From Terebella lapidaria (taxonomy: Eukaryota; Annelida; Polychaeta; Terebellida; Terebellidae): a stretch of DNA of 64,000 nt. The stretch spans positions 29,696,165-29,760,164 of the forward strand of contig OX424564.1 in NCBI GenBank assembly GCA_949152475.1, in the 5' to 3' direction. The notes below the pieces were generated by a model, which was not told where the DNA came from, searched no databases, and saw only the letters and a list, made by a program, of their open reading frames with translations. This document shows, in pieces, positions 1-11,350 of this stretch (position 1 is the stretch's first letter; every line of letters begins with the position of its first letter). The position numbers and the translations under genes are program-made.

Positions 1-1252
1 GCCAATCACACTAACGTGTTGACGGTCCATTCACCTGTCAATCACACTAGCGTGTTGACGGTCCATTCACCTGCCAATCACACTAGCGTGTTGATGGTCC
101 ATTCACCTGCCAATCACACTAGCGTGTTGACGGTCCATTCAGCTGCCAATCACACTAGCGTGTTGACGGTCCATTCACCTGCCAATCACACTAGCGTGTT
201 GACAGTCCATTCACCTGCCAATCATACTAGCGTGTTGACAGTCCATTCACCTGCCAATCACACTAGCGTGTTGACAGCCTATTCACCTACCAATCACACT
301 AACGTGTTGACGGTCCATTCACCTGGCAATCACACTAGCGTGTTGACGGTCCATTCACCTGCCAATCACACTAGCGTGTTGACGGTCCATTCACCTGCCA
401 ATCACACCAACGTGTTGACGGTCCATCCACCTGCTGATCACACTAGCGTGTTGACGGTCAATTTACCCGCCAATCACACTAGATCCTTGACGGTCCATCC
501 ACCTACCAATCACACTAGCGTGTTGATGGTCCATTCACCTACCAATCACACTAGCGTGTTGATGGTCCATCCACCTACCAATCACATTAGCGTGTTGACA
601 GTCCATTCACCTGCCAATCACACTAGCGTGTTGATGGCCCATTCACCTACCAATCACACTAGCGTGTTGATGGTCCATCCACCTGCCAATCACACTAGCG
701 TGTTGACGGTCCATCCACCTACCGATCACACTAGCGTGTTGATGGTCCATCCACCTACCAATCACACTAGCGTGTTGACAGTCCATTCACCTGCCAATCA
801 CACTAGCGTGTTGATGGTCCATTCACCTACCAATCACACTAGCGTGTTGATGGTCCATCCACCTGCCAATCACACTAGCGTGTTGACGGTCCATCCACCT
901 GCCAATCACACTAGCGTGTTGATGGTCCATCCACCTACCAATCACACTAGCGTGTTGACGGTCCATCCACCTACCAATCACACTAGCGTGTTGATGGTCC
1001 ATCCACCTACCAATCACACTAGCGTGTTGACGGTCCATCCACCTACCAATCACACTAGCGTGTTGACGGTCCATCCACCTACCAATCACACTAGCGTGTT
1101 GACGGTCCATCCACCTGCCAATCACACTAGCGTGTTGACGGTCCATCCACCTGCCAAACACACTAGCGTGTTGACGGTCCATCCACCTGCCAATCACACT
1201 AGCGTGTTGACGGTCCATTCACCTGCCAATCATACTAGCGTGTTGACGGTCT
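1..1252. repeat. 36-bp minisatellite, about 35 copies
   Basis: A 36-bp unit containing GGTCCATTCACCTGCC and CACACTAGCGTGTT is repeated without a break from the window edge, so the array is longer than shown. Two variant classes alternate, CCATTCACCTGCC and CCATCCACCTACC, with scattered single-base changes. The period is a multiple of three and the unit lacks stops, so one + frame stays open for 412 codons (a 12-residue repeat, VHSPANHTSVLT) and a - frame is open for 131 codons. Openness on both strands is what a stop-free 36-mer gives by chance. I see no start context, signal peptide or splice site that argues for translation. Confidence 0.95.
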
Positions 1253-2040
1253 AGCCAGGTCGTGGAGACAACGATAACTTGTAAGTACATAAAAAGGACT
1301 GATATCTAATGGGAATCAATGTAATGTGCGCTTGGCAGCTGGTCAGTGTCTTCAGGCTGCCTGCTCAGTGCTGGACCCTCTGTAGTACGCTCATGAAATG
1401 GACAGGAAATCACACGAGCAAATTACCACAATAATCTAACCTGGATGTCGTCAGGGCATTTTGCAGCATTATTTGAGTTTCTTCCAAATTTCCCGATGCG
1501 ATGATGTTGAAAATGTATGGATTTCATAATGGAATTGATACGGCTTATCATGGAGGGGCTGTAGTAAAAGTGGACTTTACTACAAGCAGTCTCCTTGGAC
1601 ATCAGTCTCCCCGCAACGGAAAAGTGCAGTGCAGGTTGAAGCTGGCCTGAAACATGACGAATTTGTCATCGTTCAGTTTAGCATTTTGTTGACCATCCAC
1701 GACTTGATGTTTGTGATGTACATTAATTTGTGCTCAATTTAGCAGGATATCTGAGGTCTTTGATTCCATGGTTATATAGATTTGCCCGCCATCAGCGCAA
1801 AACATTTGCTATATGTAGTGTTTTGTATCACATCTGTAAACGGAGGCTTGTGCAAGGAAAACAGCACAAATCTATATTTGAGAGGTGTCATGTGTGAGGT
1901 TGTTCCTCGGATGGCAAAGGACTGGTGCATAGAGCTAGACTCGGAATCAGTGAAGTACGTGACCACTCACAACGTCACAATGATGACGACAACTCAGGCG
2001 TTCCATCAAGATTGCTGGATGCTGCTTGTTGGCGGTCCAT
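1253..2040. other. no gene recognised
   Basis: Short open frames only (the longest begins near 1,782). None has coding-like composition, splice signals or recognisable motifs. Confidence 0.5.
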
Positions 2041-2460
2041 TCACCTATGGAGTTATTGGAGGGACATTGCGACCTACTACTTCCGATTTACTACTTATCA
2101 TGACCTACACATACCACTTACCACCTACAACTTACTACTTACAACTTACCACTCGCTATTTACCACTTACGACTTACTACTTACAATTTAATACTCACTT
2201 ACTAATACTTATTATATGGAATTCGGTCACGACATCAACTTGTGATTTACGTCATGCGAGTTGTTTTTCCATTTCCATTCGTAATTCTTTGCGCTTGACA
2301 GTTGGTATAACCATATTAAGATAATATGCTATTCTTCATCAGCAAGAATAGCTTCCACTTCCGCGTGTGATAAGTAGTAAGTGGTAAAAAGTAAGTCGAA
2401 AGTAGTGAGTGTGAGTAGTAAGTCGTAATGTCTCTTCAGGAACTCCATATTCACCTGACG
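2041..2460. mobile_element. foldback / MITE-like element with inverted arms
   Basis: The left arm (about 2,041-2,210) and right arm (about 2,365-2,460) are imperfect reverse complements. Both carry TATGGAGTT near the outer end, then a GACATTRCGAC motif, then an inner tract of degenerate TTACTACTTAC words. The centre is about 150 bp. No transposase is present, so it would be non-autonomous. The left end sits next to GGCGGTCCATTCACCT, which shares 14 bases with the unit of the minisatellite at 1-1,252. Confidence 0.6.
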
Positions 2461-2879
2461 GGCGTCAGAACTAGTTGGGGAAATCAGATATGGTTACGAT
2501 TAATTGTTCACTTATTACTTGCCATAATTGTCCAATCACCAAGTAAATTTGATGTTTTGATTCGAGAGTATAATATCCTAATGGAAAGTTTTCCATGGGT
2601 GGAAAAGCAAAGATAATTACATTTTCTTGCCATAATTTCGTTTCAGAATCTTTGCAAGACGACAAAATAAATGCTATGTTTATGCTGACCAACACGATGT
2701 CTATCTTGACCTTGATAGCGCCGTTTGACTTTGATATCAAGGACCGATCCTTTATGTTCCATGCAAATTTTTCATAACATTTACACATACGATAACGAGA
2801 CAATCAGAGATTGCAGACCCTCGCCCTTCCAGATTTAGTGTTACTAAAAATATAGTTGATGACCCTTACATTTTCTACC

Positions 2880-3540
2880 TGGACGATAATCAGGGATTTT
2901 GGTCCTATCATTGGGTAAATGGTCGGAAATTGGCCATGAAAAAGTGAAAAAAAAATCATGCGAGAAATAATCATTAATCAAAGTCGGTCGTACACCATAC
3001 GATCAACAATTGGCCAAAGAAAAATACAAAAATAGTTGGAAAAATTAATATCCAGTAGAACCGGAGTTATGGTTAATTATGCGATTTTCACTTTTTCCGT
3101 TGCCATGACAACCATTTTTATTTCGATTTTGACAACATTTGAAGGAGACCGAGGCATTACCGTAGCGCTTCACTCCTGTAAATTTCAGATCGATAGAACC
3201 GTTTGTCCTTGAGGTATAAGCGCAGACATTTGCACTGAATAGTCACTGGCAAAAAATAGCCGAAATCGTCAACCCCCAGCTTTCCGACATCGGGCGATAA
3301 TGGAGAAATTCTTCGTACGACCATCGGCCGTACGCAATACGATCGGGAATTGGCTAAAGAAAAATACACGAATAGTTGGAAAAAATAGTATCAAGTAGAA
3401 CCGGAGTTAGAGCCAATTATGTGATTTTCACTTTTTCCGTTGCCATGACAACCGTTTTCATTCGATTTTGACAAAATTTGGAGAGGACAGAGCCATTAAC
3501 ATAGCGCTTCAGTCCTGTAAATTTCAAATTAATGAGTCAT
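2880..3540. repeat. diverged tandem repeat family (copy set A)
   Basis: Two related blocks, about 2,985-3,195 and 3,315-3,525, share AATTGGCYAAAGAAAAATAC, AGTAGAACCGGAGTTA, TTTTCACTTTTTCCGTTGCC and CTCCTGTAAATTTCA in the same order. A third partial block lies at 2,880-2,945. The same family occurs reversed at 33,230-33,760. There is no coding potential. The nature of the parent element is unknown. Confidence 0.7.
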
Positions 3541-4894
3541 GAATGGACTAGTTCACAGAATTTTCCCGCCATGAACTAATCTTCGGAAATCTATAGTTTC
3601 AAACGGACCAATCACAGGTGCGCGCGTTGCCCGAAGCAACAAGTGTAACCACATACGGGAAAACCCAAAGTGTATGCAAATACATGCGGGAATCAGTAGA
3701 CTCACGGTCGTGGTTAAAGGTTTTGCGCGTGATATTTATAGGTTAAAAAGTGCAATGTCGTGCGAGCAGATGGTTATTTTCAATAAACTCATCTAAATTA
3801 GATATATAACAACAGCATGGCGTATAGATTGTCTATTTGTGGTTCACCCAGTCATATTAGCTGATAATTTGAAAGGTGTGGTGAATACTCGATGTAGATG
3901 AAATCCTTGTGGACACTTTCGGTTCAAAATCTGCGCGCAACAGTCATTGGTCGGCTGCCTGATCTTTTCGGGAACGCTCGGTAAAATTTGGCGGCAGATT
4001 CAGTGAACTAGTCTAATGAGGACGCAGAATTTCTTTAGGCTGGAAAAAAATCCAAATTCACAGGTCACAAGTCCAAGGTCATATTGTCCTGTCTACAAGC
4101 GCTTTCAATCCTTCTTCAATGCTCATTGACCATTACGCAATGATAATAAAGGTGTGGATATACAAATTATTTGTGTTGGAAAAACATATTATTTATTGGC
4201 TATAAAAACCGGAAAGTTCAGAGTGTTCATCACGTCGGTGTTATTCACTATGATGTCTTTTTGCACATTAACACGTTGATATATGTCATGTGTGTTTCAT
4301 GTTTCGTGTTGATTCACATAATATATTATGCACATCCATCACTGTGTAACACAATACTGTATTCGTACACATTCATGGTCATTTACATCTCAATAATTGC
4401 TATCATATTTTGCAAGACTTGAGACTTTTTACTAAAATGTCAAAAATATATTACTATGCTATAATTCTCTGCGAATAAAGTCATAACATGATGTATTGGC
4501 AACGACCATTCAAAGAACACGTGCGCACAACGGAACATAATAACTGGTTTACATTTAGGATTATGAATGACGTGTAATGAACTGATGCGAATGGGCTGCT
4601 GTAAAATAATATCCCATCGCTAGGACAATTAATGCCCGAGGAAAGAGTCATAAATAATATACCATGTGTTGGAGCTGCTATTACATCTCAAATACGATCA
4701 ACACTCTCCTGATTGTGATAAGGTAAGACGATGTCTCCCACATTGAGGCAGTTTCGTTAGTCTGTTTTTTTTAAATATACACGTTTGGTGTGAAAACCAG
4801 GATGTCAAAGTATCATTTGTGTTCTCTTCCGAGGTTATTAGCAATGAGTATGTTGCTAAGCAACTGCGATCTCTTGTGAATGACTGCAGCGACA
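3541..4894. other. no gene recognised
   Basis: AT-rich sequence. The longest open frame (4,171-4,422) is hydrophobic and low in complexity, with no homology I can name. Confidence 0.5.
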
Positions 4895-4981
4895 AGCTTT
4901 TAGCTGGGGCAAAAATAGGTTTAGCTGTAGCGAAAATATTTTAGCTGGGGCGAAAATAGTTTTAGCTGCAACGAAAATGTT
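4895..4981. repeat. short minisatellite, about 4 copies of 21 bp
   Basis: Four degenerate copies of TTTAGCTGGGGCGAAAATA occur head to tail, about 100 bp upstream of the acceptor of the split host exon. Confidence 0.8.
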
Positions 4982-5085
4982 GCCATTGCTGATAATTTGG
5001 AATTTATTTTCTGTGAAGTAAAAAAATAAATATGGCACAAATAAGCCACCCTAAAGGATAATATATCCATTTTTTTTTTCTGTAG

Positions 5086-5181
5086 AATGACCTCTCCAAG
5101 CAAGAAACTGCGCCTTCCACAACGACCTCTTGGATTGCTACAAATTACAACCGGTATATCACCAGCCAAGATGCAATCGCT
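5086..5181 (+). CDS. 5' part of a host terminal exon, split by a LINE
   Basis: A pyrimidine run ending in TTTTTTTTTCTGTAG (5,071-5,085) is a good 3' splice site. Immediately after it an open frame of 32 codons begins in phase 0 (NDLSKQETAPSTTTSW...). It ends at GCT (5,179-5,181), where LINE sequence starts. The same frame resumes at 7,718 on the far side of the LINE if the duplicated CGCT is counted once. The acceptor, the short duplication and the restored frame together suggest a real host exon interrupted by an insertion. Upstream exons were not found in this window. I do not recognise the protein. Confidence 0.5.
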
Positions 5182-5393
5182 CATCCTAACCAGTCATATA
5201 TCCGATCACCTTCCAGTGTTCTGAGTGTTGAAATTGACAAACCTATAAATATTAAAGAACCCAAGATAATAACCACAAGAAATATGAATAATGTGAATAT
5301 GCAAAAAAATAGCTGAGAGATTGAGAACAATAAACTGGGATTCACTCGAACACCTAGACGTAAATCAGGCTTACGAGCATTTTTTCGAATACT

Positions 5394-5843
5394 ATGAATA
5401 ACATTATAAACGAAGAAGCACCATTAAAAACTAAAACTAGATCTGCCTCACGAGTTAAACGTGATCCCTGGTATACCACAGGTCTGATAACCTCATCACG
5501 CAACTTGCACAAACTACATAAAAAGCAACTGGGTCATTCTAAAGAACATATTCGCCACATTAAATTCCAACAATACAGAACACTATTCAACAAAATAAAG
5601 CGCGCAGCCAAAAACAATTATTATCAAGCAATACTATATGAATATCGACGTGACATTAGAAAAACGTGGGGCGTTATTAACTCATTGATAGGCAAATCGA
5701 GTAAATCCACAATACCTGATATATTTAACATAAACAACAATCCAGTAAATGACCCTAAAATTATTGCCGAAGAATTTTGTACTTTTTTCACCAATATCGG
5801 AGCCGATTATGCTAATAAAATACCAAAATCTGAAACCACATAG
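5394..5843 (+). CDS. LINE ORF2 fragment: linker between endonuclease and reverse transcriptase
   Basis: This 149-codon open frame corresponds to the region between endonuclease and reverse transcriptase in jockey-group LINEs. It has the usual basic stretch with a DPWYTTGL motif near residue 24, then HIKFQQYRTLFNKIKRAAKNN and KTWGVINSLIGK. It is in the same frame as the following reverse transcriptase and is separated from it by a single stop at 5,841-5,843. Upstream, the frame shifts relative to a short fragment ending at 5,398. It is a piece of the element, not a separate gene. Confidence 0.8.
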   Translation: MNNIINEEAPLKTKTRSASRVKRDPWYTTGLITSSRNLHKLHKKQLGHSKEHIRHIKFQQYRTLFNKIKRAAKNNYYQAILYEYRRDIRKTWGVINSLIGKSSKSTIPDIFNINNNPVNDPKIIAEEFCTFFTNIGADYANKIPKSETT

Positions 5844-5852
5844 AACCACTGT

Positions 5853-7421
5853 ATGCAGCCACAATCTACTGCCAATATGTTTATGGCTCCAACTGATAAT
5901 TTTGAAGTTAGTAACCTAATATCTAAGTTAAAGAGTAAAAATAGCTCAGGGCATGACAATATTTCTCCGATATTACTCAAATTCATTAAGGTAGAGATAG
6001 CCACACCCCTAACCATATTGATTAATAAATCTCATAGTACAGGTATTGTTCCGGATTCTTTGAAACTTGCAAAAGTTATTCCTATCTATAAGTCCAAAGA
6101 AAAAGATATACTAAATAACTACCGTCCTATTTCTCTCTTACCAACCGCATCTAAAATACTTGAAAAAATTGTTCATAAAAGGCTCTATACCTTCCTTTGC
6201 TCCGAAAATGTATTCTACCATAGCCAATATGGGTTTCGTCCTAAACATTCTACATCTCATGCTGTTAACGAATTCGTAGATTATACTGTCCAGTCAATTG
6301 AAAGTAGAATGAATACCATAGGTGTGTTTCTGGACCTCTCCAAGGCCTTTGATACCATTGATCACACAATCTTATTAAATAAACTTAACTGGTATGGCAT
6401 ACGAGGGAAGGCCTTGGAGTGGTTCAAAAGCTACTTATTGAATAGTAGACAATTTGTTGAATTTAAATCGCATAAATCAGAAACACAAAATATCCCTTGT
6501 GGGGTACCACAGGGTTCGGTACTGGGACCCCTATTGTTTATTATATACACCAATGATCTCCCAAACTGTCTTGTTCATTCTAAAGCCATATTATTTGCAG
6601 ATGATACAACAGTCTATTTAAGTTTTAACAACACTGGTGATTTATACAAAAAGAGTAATTATGACCTTGATACCTCAGTTAAATGGTTCCGTGTTAACAA
6701 ACTATCTTTGAATGTGACTAAAACAAACAGTGTGTTCTTCAAAAATAAAGCTGATTTACCTCCGACAGGTCACAAAGTAAAAATCAACAATGATGAAATA
6801 GAAAACAAAAATTATGTTAAATTTCTTGGGATAAATATAGACTCGTCCCTTAATTGGCATGAACATATTAACCATGTGAAAAAGAAACTGAATAGCTCAA
6901 TGTATGCTCTAAATAGAGTGGGACACATTTTACAGCGTAAACATTTGCTCACCTTGTACTATTCCCTAATATTTCCATATCTTGATTACGGTATAACTCT
7001 AAGGGGCGCAACGCATTCCACCTACATTAATAAGCTAGCTATTATACAAAAAACAGCTGTACGAATAATCTGTGGGGCAAAGCATAATGAGCATACGAAT
7101 CACTTGTTTAAGGAATTAGGATTATTAAAGCTAACTGATATGTATAAATTACAGATTGCAAAATACATGTACAGTATAAAAACGAATAATATACCCACTC
7201 CTTTGATTGACTTAATTGTAACTAATTCGGGCGTTCACCATCACAATACTAGAAACATACACAACCCTCATACTGATAAAAGACGAACTACTATAGCTGC
7301 CAATACATTAAGACATAAAGGTCCGGATTTATGGTACACAATTCCAGAATTAATACGTAAAAAAAAGTCAATAAAATCATTCAGTAATTCATATAAACAT
7401 CATCTGATCGAAGGATATTAG
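5853..7421 (+). CDS. LINE reverse transcriptase (ORF2 C-terminal part)
   Basis: A 522-codon frame carries the reverse transcriptase core in order: NNYRPISLLPTASKILEK (about residues 88-105), FLDLSKAFDTIDH (159-171, first catalytic Asp region), PCGVPQGSVLGPLLF (215-229) and LFADDTTVY (247-255, catalytic Asp pair). Thumb-like and C-terminal sequence follow. The enzyme copies element RNA into DNA at a nicked target. No RNase H domain or zinc knuckle is obvious. The endonuclease is nearly all missing because the copy is 5'-truncated. The core itself reads through without a break, suggesting a fairly young insertion. Confidence 0.93.
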   Translation: MQPQSTANMFMAPTDNFEVSNLISKLKSKNSSGHDNISPILLKFIKVEIATPLTILINKSHSTGIVPDSLKLAKVIPIYKSKEKDILNNYRPISLLPTASKILEKIVHKRLYTFLCSENVFYHSQYGFRPKHSTSHAVNEFVDYTVQSIESRMNTIGVFLDLSKAFDTIDHTILLNKLNWYGIRGKALEWFKSYLLNSRQFVEFKSHKSETQNIPCGVPQGSVLGPLLFIIYTNDLPNCLVHSKAILFADDTTVYLSFNNTGDLYKKSNYDLDTSVKWFRVNKLSLNVTKTNSVFFKNKADLPPTGHKVKINNDEIENKNYVKFLGINIDSSLNWHEHINHVKKKLNSSMYALNRVGHILQRKHLLTLYYSLIFPYLDYGITLRGATHSTYINKLAIIQKTAVRIICGAKHNEHTNHLFKELGLLKLTDMYKLQIAKYMYSIKTNNIPTPLIDLIVTNSGVHHHNTRNIHNPHTDKRRTTIAANTLRHKGPDLWYTIPELIRKKKSIKSFSNSYKHHLIEGY

Positions 7422-7713
7422 ATCAACCGCCGCTGGTCCGCTTTGGTTGGTCACCCCGCCGCCTGCTCTTGGCCTGTCTGTCTAGGGTGCGTGCCTGTTT
7501 GGTACCGGTGTCCCGCCATCATTGGGGCTCTCGGGGCTCACCGTCTCGACCATTTTTATTTTTTTTCCTTTCTAATAGCTGACACAGGAAGACAGCCATG
7601 CGGCTATGTGTCACCTAGGATAGCATACTATTTATTCATGTTTGTATATATGTTTATGTATCTTGATTGCTATCCGAATAAATTTATCGTATCGTTATCG
7701 TATCGTATCGTAG

Positions 7714-8164
7714 CGCTATTAAGCTGTTGGATGGGTCAAATCCTGACGACATTTGGGCGTGCCGTCTGCTGCGCCAAATTTTGACCACTGGTTCACAGGA
7801 CAACCTTGACGCACATGTTATGATGAAGAACCGAAATACACGATCAAAAACCTTCAAGAGCAGCAATGCTGAGAATCTGCAGACTCCTGCGGTGCTACAA
7901 CAGCGCGATCAGGTCATATCGGATCTGCAAGAACAAGTCTCCCACTTCACAAACGAGAACAAGGACCTGCAGAAACAGGCACAAGAACTAAAAGATGCGC
8001 TCATGGCAGTTGTGCCTGAAGATAACGACCAGATCAGTGATGACAAACAGGATTATCTTGGCGAGGACAACCTGCTTCGTTCCCCATCACATGAGCGAAC
8101 ATTCCTTATGCTACTTGAACGTTTGTCTGCCTTTAATTTTGTGTCTTTTAATTGTATGCCATGA
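7714..8164 (+). CDS. 3' part of split host exon, coiled-coil protein C-terminus
   Basis: Beyond the LINE tail the frame starting at GCT (7,715) runs 149 codons to TGA at 8,162-8,164. It begins AIKLLDGSNPDDIWACRLL and then carries a predicted coiled coil (about 7,895-8,012, QQRDQVISDLQEQVSHF with heptad-like spacing), followed by an acidic stretch. Base composition is more GC-rich and codon-like than the flanks. The last 15 or so residues look less coding, so the true end or a splice donor could lie earlier. An AATAAA at 8,277 fits a terminal exon. The family is not recognised. The insertion upstream would disrupt this allele unless it is bypassed. Confidence 0.5.
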
Positions 8165-8276
8165 ATGAAATTCGGAAGATACCATGGATTTGTCTCCGTT
8201 GCGCCACCACGCCTCGCCTGCCGCCTTAAAAATTTCCTCGTGAACGCTCCATGGGTTACAAATCTGAACCGATTTT

Positions 8277-8282
8277 AATAAA
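8277..8282 (+). promoter_or_regulatory. candidate polyadenylation signal
   Basis: AATAAA lies 113 bases after the stop at 8,164, in the right place for the split host exon. The hexamer is common in AT-rich DNA. Confidence 0.35.
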
Positions 8283-8667
8283 TTTTCACACATACATATC
8301 CTATGGTAAGATCTCAATCCCAATGGTTGCCATAGTAACAAGTTGGTCGATTAGCGACAATTTTTTGTTCAAATTGGCTTGTTTAACACACATGGTTTGT
8401 GAATGCACCACGGGTGAGAATTTTCGATGAATGATGATGAAATCGCACTGGCTCGATGGGAAAGACCGTCACACGAAACCTAATGTCGTTCAGAATAATC
8501 AAATAAATATTAATTTGATAACGAGGTAACTTATTACGACCATTGAAACATTCAATTGACAACTGTGATCACTTCAATACCATGTAACATGAAAGCAAAT
8601 AGTGCTGGATTCTAGTTTAGAATAGACAATTGATGTTTTTGATGAAAACAGAACAAAATCACGAAAA

Positions 8668-9240
8668 AATAGCATTAGTTTTATTAGTAAAGTCTATTAT
8701 CGACCACAATAAAAATAGTTGAGACAAGTAACATTAATTTTTGAGCTCAACGAGGTAAACGTTCTGTCAGTAGAGATTTTATGGGTTTACCTGGATAAGG
8801 GAGCATTAGTTTCAACAGTAAAGTCTATTATTTACCACAATAAAAATAGTTACGACGAGAAACATTTATTATTGAGCTCAACAAGGTGAAGGCTTTGTCC
8901 AGTAGAGATTTCATGGGTAAAACCGAATAAGTTAACATAATTTCACTAGCTAAGTATATACTGACCACAATAAAAATAGTTAGGACATCAAACATTTATT
9001 ATTGAGCTTAACAAGGTGAAGTTTGAGTTCAGTAGAGATTTCATGGCAGTAATCGAATAAGTTAAAGTTAGGTTTACTATTTGGGTCTATCATTGACCAC
9101 AATAAAAATAGTGAAGACAAGAAACATTTATCATCGGGCTCAAGGTGAAGGTTCTGGTCAGTACAAATTTAATGGTTGTAGTAACAATGGTCATTTTATG
9201 GAATAAGTTAACATCAGTTTTTGCTCAGTTGAGTATATTA
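8668..9240. repeat. 131-bp tandem repeat, about 4.5 diverged copies
   Basis: ACCACAATAAAAATAGT recurs at 8,704, 8,834, 8,965 and 9,098, giving a period of 130-132 bp. Each unit also has GAGCTCAACRAGGTGAA and AGTAGAGATTTCATGG. Copies differ at many positions, so the array is old. No coding potential. Confidence 0.9.
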
Positions 9241-9448
9241 ATAGTTTGGGGACGACAGGCATGATAGGGCTACGGGGGTACACATCAACGGTCGTCAGCG
9301 ACCGGAGAGCATCTAGTTTAGATTGAACTTTGCCAGAGGGGTGCTCCAACATACCCCGAGTGCAACACCAAAGACACTGCATTTGAAACATTTTGTCATA
9401 TCGTTGAATGGTATCTGCTAAGCGACTTTGGGTTATCGTCTCTCTCAA
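9191..9448 (-). CDS. unclassified open frame, possibly exon-derived
   Basis: A 85-codon frame is more GC-rich and varied than its surroundings (ends DALRSLTTVDVYPRSPIM then PVVPKL). No clear acceptor precedes it and the family is not recognised. It overlaps the last unit of the 131-bp repeat. It may be a decayed exon or chance. Confidence 0.15.
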   Translation of the reverse strand: MRETITQSRLADTIQRYDKMFQMQCLWCCTRGMLEHPSGKVQSKLDALRSLTTVDVYPRSPIMPVVPKLLIYSTEQKLMLTYSIK

Positions 9449-9659
9449 ACCCAGAAATCAGTTTGCAATTGACCAGGTGCTGATTTCAAGGTTGGAGAGA
9501 GCCTGCTGCATTTTCCTGTTGATGTGTGCGAAGTGTTTGAATTTAAATTGGTTTTAATTCCGAGATTCAAATCTGGTAAAACGTGAAATGTTGACAAGAG
9601 TCAAGTTCTTGCAACAGTTCAGTTCACTCCTGTGCTACAATAAAATTCACACAAAAGAA

Positions 9660-10130
9660 AATGTAGTACATTTCCGTTTATTCTATACTCCTTTTACAGG
9701 AAATACGGAAATAACAGAATAACAGATAATTTGCCTAGATAGCTACCGATGCATAAAACATATCAAAAGCTTTCTAAATTGAATTTTCCAGAGAAAGTTC
9801 AACTTGACGTACGACAGACATGACATCATTGTACTTTGTGACAATTTAAGCTCAGTAACACAGTCCGATGTTACCCATACATGCATATGTATATGTACCC
9901 ATACATGCAGGTAAAAGGGTCATCACAAAACTTGGGACAATAATCCTTCCGTTCAAAGTATGTTCTAATACATGTACTTGGAAGGCACACATTGCATTAG
10001 GTAGGTGTACAAAACGGAGGTGCTTTTTCAATATTCAATCAATATTCTCAATCAAATTTAATGCATTACATCGTTTTTCTTCAGGAAAGGTATTAATGGA
10101 TGACGGATATATTCTGCAAGTGAAAAGATG
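9660..10130. repeat. diverged duplicate, left copy
   Basis: Shared, order-preserving similarity to about 10,915-11,350, including a CTRTCAAAAGYTWTCTAAATT-like motif and a following TTGACG. The pair flanks the terminal exon at 10,634-10,830. Confidence 0.45.
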
Positions 10131-10633
10131 GCAATAATAATTATTGTCAGTGAAACTTTCCCATTATAAATGGAAAAGCATGAGAAAAAAGTAAATGGTA
10201 AAACAAGGACATCCGTAATTGAAATATTTATACTGGATGAGACATAAACATATTAATTGAAAATATGGGCCACAATTGGGACACCAATCAACTCGGATGA
10301 TCGTGTCATCATGCAAGCGCCACAGGCCCATCGACATGAAAGAAGGAGCGGTGGGTTTGGTCGACTGGTAGGAATAGCCAATCATATTAAAATTAATATA
10401 TGAAACAAACTTCTCTGTTATGTCACAAATCTTGTTCGCCAATTTGTTTTTGATATACTAATAGTTTTAATTTTTTAACCGCAGTGAAGACCATTTTGTC
10501 ATATTATTGGGCCGTTCTGCATACTAGTATGCGTGGCAAAGGGTTATGGCTTGGAGGGATGACTGCTGTTTCCCCTGTGGTATCACCAGTGTTGATGTTA
10601 TAGTGTCTAAACTATGATTGAGATGGCTGACTA

Positions 10634-10830
10634 CTAATCGTAGGGATTGGCAGCGTTGGCTTGTCCGTCCGGCTTCATGCAGTTCTGTTCGTCATCTGAA
10701 TTGTAGATGTTTACGCGCCTTGCACTTGGTGACGACAGGCCGCGCTGCAGGTCCACGATGGGCGAGCAGTACGGCGTATCCACCACAATGTGTGGTGGAT
10801 AATTCAAATTACATTGGGTTGAATTCAAAC
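10634..10830 (-). CDS. terminal coding exon of an unidentified host gene
   Basis: On the - strand a strong acceptor (ATTTTTTTAG, ending at 10,831) is followed by an open frame in phase 1 that runs 65 codons to TAG at 10,634-10,636. It reads ...PPHIVVDTPYCSPIVDLQRG and ends ...QANAANPYD. The segment is clearly GC-richer than both flanks and hydrophilic, with a serine- and acid-rich tail, like the cytoplasmic or disordered end of a protein. No membrane segment or known domain is visible. Upstream exons should lie at higher coordinates. A short start-plus-donor site at 15,073-15,081 is one untested candidate. I infer a coding exon from the splice site, composition and frame. The family is unknown. 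Confidence 0.5.
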
Positions 10831-10914
10831 CTAAAAAAATATGGTCAACATGAAATTATGTGACGAATTTGGTTTATTATTCTGACATCAATGCCACATG
10901 AAAAACCAAGATGT

Positions 10915-11350
10915 TGCACAAAGTGTGCTTTCCTATTCATGGGAAATAACAGGAGAAAAAGAGTTAATTTGACTAAGGTCAATGCTGATGCCTGAAACCT
11001 GTCAAAAGTTATCTAAATTAAATTTGTCAGAATTAGTTTGAATTGACGATCTATAGAAACGACAACATTGTAACTGATGTTAACTCCAGCTGAAATTTAT
11101 ATTGCACAGACACGTGCATATATGTCAAGTGCATTTACATGTAAATGTCGCAACGCAGTACATGGGGCAATATTCTATTCATCCAAGGTTTGCGGGTCGT
11201 TCGAGGCAGTCTTGACAAATATGTATTGATATTTGAAGGGCAATTCGGCATCAAGTACAGGCAGCAAAGTTAACGAATTGCAACATGCAAGTTCTACGGC
11301 CCTGTCGATATAAAAGAGAGATTGATGCGTTTTATTGACTTGCATTCATT
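10915..11350. repeat. diverged duplicate, right copy
   Basis: Partner of 9,660-10,130, heavily diverged and same orientation. Confidence 0.45.

Larger units (their letters stand above)
5182..7713 (+). mobile_element. 5'-truncated non-LTR retrotransposon (LINE, jockey/CR1-like)
   Basis: The element begins inside the endonuclease, of which only the end remains (SDHLPVF, 5,201-5,221). It continues through the linker region and the reverse transcriptase. After the frame closes at 7,421 there is a 3' UTR of about 290 bp ending in short ATCGT repeats (about 7,685-7,711), a tail type seen in CR1/L2-like LINEs. CGCT at 5,178-5,181 and at 7,714-7,717 flanks it as a 4-bp target-site duplication. The open frames show a frameshift near 5,398 and an in-frame stop at 5,841, so this copy could not move by itself. 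The clade assignment is from motif style only. Confidence 0.9.

Noticed and set aside
16-1254. 412-codon open frame as a repetitive secreted or mucin-like protein
   Set aside because: It follows from a stop-free 36-bp tandem unit. The opposite strand is open too, and there is no start context, signal peptide or splice site.
7443-7784. 113-codon frame after the LINE reverse transcriptase
   Set aside because: It is the LINE 3' UTR read through the ATCGT tail into host sequence in the wrong frame.
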